Of a stretch of DNA of 44,536 nucleotides, positions 41,623-44,536 are shown in pieces. The notes beneath the pieces are model-generated. The model saw only the letters and a list, made by a program, of their open reading frames with translations. It was not told the origin of the DNA and did no database searches. This DNA comes from Chloroflexota bacterium (GTDB lineage: Bacteria > Chloroflexota > UBA4733), in contig JAMCRV010000064.1 of the NCBI GenBank assembly GCA_023381555.1, positions 1 to 44,536 on the forward strand, written 5' to 3'. Position 1 is the first letter of the stretch; each line of letters starts with the position of its first letter. A program made the position numbers and the translations under genes.

Positions 41623-44216
41623 GTCTCGGCACCGTCGAGCGTCAGCCGGACTCCGCCGAACATGACGACGGCGTCGCTCCACACCGTCGGTTGCAGCTTG
41701 CCGAACTCGGCTTGCGGTACCTTCACGTACGCCCACGTAACGTCGGTCAGCAAGGTCGCATTCTCGCACCAGATCGTCGCCGCTCGGTCTTTATGCGCAA
41801 CGTCGATATTCTCCTGCCCCTTCGTCTCGATGACATAGTGGACGCCGTCCAGATCGACGGCGACGAAGTCGGGCTCGTAGTACCGGAGGTTCGTGGCGCT
41901 GTCCGCGTACTCGATCGTGAACCCGAATCGCCGTGGCAGCTTGGCGAACGACCTGATGTCGGTCGCGTCCTGGAGGTAGTGTGCGAACTCCCGCTCGAAG
42001 TCGTTGTCCGCAGCGACGAGATTGAAGACCGTCTTGCTCGCCTCGAACGTCGGGCGAGAGAACGGGAACGGCTCCGTCTCTGACAACGGACGACCCGCGT
42101 GCTCCAGTTGAGGAGACAGCTCCTCGACGACGAGCGCCCGCAGGATTGTGGCAAAGGTCTTGACCGTAAGGTACTGGGCGACACTCGTCGCGATCGCCCG
42201 GATGATCGTCTTATCTGCGAGATCGACGGTTTCACCGAATGCCCGGTCCCGGAGGAACTGGCGCACCTTCGGCACGAGATTCGCGAACTGCGCAGGCAGC
42301 TTCACATCCTGCGCGATCCGCTTGGCGTAGTAGGAGATGACCTCCTCCGCCGTCTGGGGCTCCGGGATCGTGTACTCCCGCTCCACGAGCTTCTGGAGGC
42401 TGATGATGTCGTACCCCTCGAAGTGAAACTGGCTCGCCGCCAGGTCGTCCTCCTTCTTCGGGAGCTTCGGGCACGTGAGCTTCGCAACGTCGATGGCGGC
42501 GATCTCCTCGGCAAGCGTCTTCTTCCGTGCGAGGATCGGACTGAGGACCGGAACCGTGATGTCTTGCGCCATCTTCTCCGGGTCCGGGGCGATGGTCGTG
42601 ATGACCACCGGGTCCTTGAGGTCGAAGGTGTCGAGGGTGATATCCTCGTCCTTCTCCAACTGCTCAACGAACTTCAGGAACGCCGGGTTTCCGATGACGT
42701 CCACTCGCTCGACATAGGACGACTGGCGCGCTCCAAACATGAGACGAAGCCCTCGCCCGATCGTCTGCTCGGGAAGGATGTTTGCCTTCGCCGTGTACGG
42801 GCGAAGGCCGACGATGACCGTGACGTTTTGCACGTCCCAGCCTTCCCGGAGCATCAACACGCTCACAATGGCGTTGACCGGGCTGTCGCCCTCGTCCACC
42901 CGCCGGGCCACGTTCCGTGCGGCGTCGAGGTCCTTCTTCGAGACGTCCCCGCTCCGGTCCGTATGGATCACGAGGAGTTGTGCATCCCCATTGTCGGTCG
43001 CTCCGAACTCCGCTGGGTACTTGACCCGCAGGTAGTCCCCGACGTCGTCGGCTTCAGCCGTGCTGTTGAGCATGATGAATAGCACCGGCTTCTTCGCGAG
43101 CGGCTTGAGCTGCTCCCGGTACTCACGCCAACGCTCGACGCCTGCCGTGATGTACCCCTGGTACTTCACGCTCGCTACGTCCGACCGGGCCTCGTCGAGC
43201 CCTGCCGTGATCCCCTTCATGGGGCGCTTCACGACGTTGTCGATGATCGCCTGCTTGAGCGGGTAGTCGTACACCGTCCAGGTGAACAGGCCGCCCTTCT
43301 GGTATCGGGGCGTCGCCGAGAAGTCGAGCTGGCCGAGGAGTCCATCGGCGCTGTCGCTGTGGATGCGCTGGATGATCCGATTCCACTCGCTCTCCTCGTC
43401 GTGGACGTGATGGCCCTCGTCGTTGATGACGAGGCACCGACCCTCCCGGCGAGCGATGCGTTCGTCGAAGTCCTCAATGGTCGTCGTGGACGTCGGAGGG
43501 ACCGGGCCAAGCACGTCGGTCATCTCATCCGGCTCATCCGACTCCCCGGCCGAGCGGCGCTCGTAGAACTGCTGGACGTTCGTCAGGTAGAGCGCGCCCT
43601 GCGAGCTGGCCCGTTCGGGGTCACCGCGCATGTAGAAGTCCATCTCCCAGAAGATGCGAAGCTCCGGTGGGATGATCGGGTCGGTGCGGAATACCCGACC
43701 GCCTCCGAAGTCCGAGCGCAGCCGCTCGAACACGATCACGTTCGGGGCCACGACGAGGAACGTCTTGGCGAAGTCGTCCCGTCCCTCAGCGACAGCATTG
43801 AAGTACTGCCACGCGATCGTAAGCGCCATGACTTTCGTTTTCCCGCTCCCAGTCGCCATCTTGACCGCGTACCGGGCGAAGTCGTCGTACTGGAGGACGT
43901 GGACGCCGGGAACCTTGGCGAACCGCTCGACAAGGTCTCGGTGGCGTCGTACCTTCTCGACCTCGTACAGCCAGGCGAGCGTCTCCAGCGCTTCACGCTG
44001 CGAGTAATAGAACTGGAAGAGCCCGCCCCCCGGCGTCCGGTGGTCCGTGACGAACCAGTAGTTGAACAGTGCCTTCGTCGTGTCGCTCGCGCCCTTGTAC
44101 TTCGCCTGCCGCCACTCCTTGACGGCCTTGCGAATCTCCGGCACGCACGGCGCTGTCGTCACCCGAGCCTGGAGGAGGTCGAGTTGGTCTCCCTGCGATT
44201 GACGCTTCCTAGGCAC
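41619..44216 (-). CDS. type III restriction-like Res subunit (SF2 helicase with PD-(D/E)XK nuclease)
   Basis: An 865-residue protein. The helicase core has MATGSGKTKVMALTIAW (motif I, about residue 120), a motif II reading INDEGHHVHDE, DFSATPRY (motif III) and QTIGRGLRLM (motif VI). The C-terminal part has RYYEPDFVAVDL then HYVIETKGQ (about residues 800-822), the PD-(D/E)XK active site. This matches Res of type III restriction systems; its partner is the modification methylase just upstream, with which it overlaps by 8 bases. A GTG at 44216 is the start. Confidence 0.9.
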   Translation of the reverse strand: MPRKRQSQGDQLDLLQARVTTAPCVPEIRKAVKEWRQAKYKGASDTTKALFNYWFVTDHRTPGGGLFQFYYSQREALETLAWLYEVEKVRRHRDLVERFAKVPGVHVLQYDDFARYAVKMATGSGKTKVMALTIAWQYFNAVAEGRDDFAKTFLVVAPNVIVFERLRSDFGGGRVFRTDPIIPPELRIFWEMDFYMRGDPERASSQGALYLTNVQQFYERRSAGESDEPDEMTDVLGPVPPTSTTTIEDFDERIARREGRCLVINDEGHHVHDEESEWNRIIQRIHSDSADGLLGQLDFSATPRYQKGGLFTWTVYDYPLKQAIIDNVVKRPMKGITAGLDEARSDVASVKYQGYITAGVERWREYREQLKPLAKKPVLFIMLNSTAEADDVGDYLRVKYPAEFGATDNGDAQLLVIHTDRSGDVSKKDLDAARNVARRVDEGDSPVNAIVSVLMLREGWDVQNVTVIVGLRPYTAKANILPEQTIGRGLRLMFGARQSSYVERVDVIGNPAFLKFVEQLEKDEDITLDTFDLKDPVVITTIAPDPEKMAQDITVPVLSPILARKKTLAEEIAAIDVAKLTCPKLPKKEDDLAASQFHFEGYDIISLQKLVEREYTIPEPQTAEEVISYYAKRIAQDVKLPAQFANLVPKVRQFLRDRAFGETVDLADKTIIRAIATSVAQYLTVKTFATILRALVVEELSPQLEHAGRPLSETEPFPFSRPTFEASKTVFNLVAADNDFEREFAHYLQDATDIRSFAKLPRRFGFTIEYADSATNLRYYEPDFVAVDLDGVHYVIETKGQENIDVAHKDRAATIWCENATLLTDVTWAYVKVPQAEFGKLQPTVWSDAVVMFGGVRLTLDGAET

Positions 44217-44536
44217 GGCCGCTGACCTTGAGCTGGATGACCTTCGTCGTGTCGTTGCCGAGGATGTCGATGACCTTCACAACGACCGTGTACTCGCCTG
44301 GCTCGGCATACTCGTGTTCTACGGCGAGCGCGAGCTTGTTCGACCGCCTCGTCCGGTACGACTGCCACTCGTTGTGGAAGGTGTCGCCCTTGTTGTCCCA
44401 GTCCACTGCCCAGTAGTCGATCCACTGCGACCAGTGGGTCACTACCTTCTGAATGTCCGCAGGGACGTCGTCGAGCGGGATGACAAAATCCTCAAGCGTG
44501 AGCGCGACCTTCCGGCCCGTCTGCTTCTTGCTCACC
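44209..44536 (-). CDS. C-terminal end of a modification DNA methyltransferase (type III Mod-like), cut by the window edge
   Basis: Only the last about 109 residues are visible; the gene continues past the window end. The sequence has FVIPLDDVPADIQKVVTHWS, YWAVDWDNKGDTFHNEWQSY and YTVVVKVIDILGNDTTKVIQ, a tail that I associate with adenine-specific methylases paired with Res-like genes. No catalytic motif is in view, so the assignment rests on the tail and on the adjacent res gene. Confidence 0.65.
   Translation of the reverse strand, partial: VSKKQTGRKVALTLEDFVIPLDDVPADIQKVVTHWSQWIDYWAVDWDNKGDTFHNEWQSYRTRRSNKLALAVEHEYAEPGEYTVVVKVIDILGNDTTKVIQLKVSGRA

Noticed and set aside
43359-44225. A 288-codon plus-strand frame, and another at 42099-43082.
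   Set aside because: Both are antisense to the Res-like gene, which carries all helicase motifs. They show no protein-like motif.
1-44536. CRISPR arrays, further tRNAs, rRNA or riboswitches.
   Set aside because: No regularly spaced repeats and no further tRNA or riboswitch signature were seen by eye in the intergenic spaces.

Overview
The window looks like a chromosomal segment of a GC-rich Chloroflexota-type bacterium, possibly of the Thermomicrobia group. This rests on the gene mix (SelA, MtaB, RsmE, PrmA, CtaG, DUF4446, a large SRP RNA, trans-acting sugar ABC modules, a receiver protein with an unusual N-terminus). It is an inference from protein style; no search was run.

0-5.7 kb: two serine tRNAs, a DUF503/methyltransferase pair, a large (Alu-domain-containing) SRP RNA with a recognisable promoter, then envelope/lipid-linked sugar genes (a flippase-like integral membrane protein divergent from a polyprenyl-phosphate glycosyltransferase, and an FAD oxidoreductase) and an internally deleted dihydrodipicolinate-synthase-family gene. 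5.7-20.1 kb: mostly housekeeping. A histidine phosphatase, an orphan sugar-binding lipoprotein, a hydroxypyruvate-isomerase-like TIM barrel, DUF4446, selA, prfB with a textbook +1 programmed frameshift, a lipoprotein, a CtaG-like protein, and a tightly packed run prmA-rsmE-mtaB-wecG-like, followed by a CPBP protease and an SDR dehydrogenase. 20.1-26.1 kb: an HtrA-type protease and a sugar ABC importer (binding protein, two permeases, no ATPase) preceded by a second, clearly paralogous permease. 26.1-31.9 kb: a receiver protein and a hybrid histidine kinase in tail-to-tail overlap, two small membrane proteins, and a glycosidase-like beta-propeller protein.

31.9-34.9 kb is decayed accessory DNA: a VapBC-type toxin-antitoxin pair, the C-terminal stump of a DegT/DnrJ/EryC1 aminotransferase, and a dead IS4-type transposase (frameshift, amber stop, mutated catalytic Asp).

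34.9-44.5 kb is a defence island made of two systems joined at a scar near position 38,938. System A: a GHKL ATPase with a C-terminal PD-(D/E)XK-like domain and a cytosine-C5 methyltransferase on the minus strand, divergent from vsr, which overlaps the start of a DrmD-like SNF2 helicase cut off after about 107 codons. System B, all minus strand with overlapping stops and starts: a type III-like modification methylase (cut by the window edge), a Res-like helicase-nuclease, a UvrD-family helicase, and an unrecognised protein carrying an RN-x3-H (HEPN-like) motif. The last gene is broken several times. One lesion is a perfect 21-bp hairpin whose 12-nt loop must be flipped to restore the reading frame, the classical signature of a template-switch mutation at a quasi-palindrome. 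This region is the most interesting part of the window.
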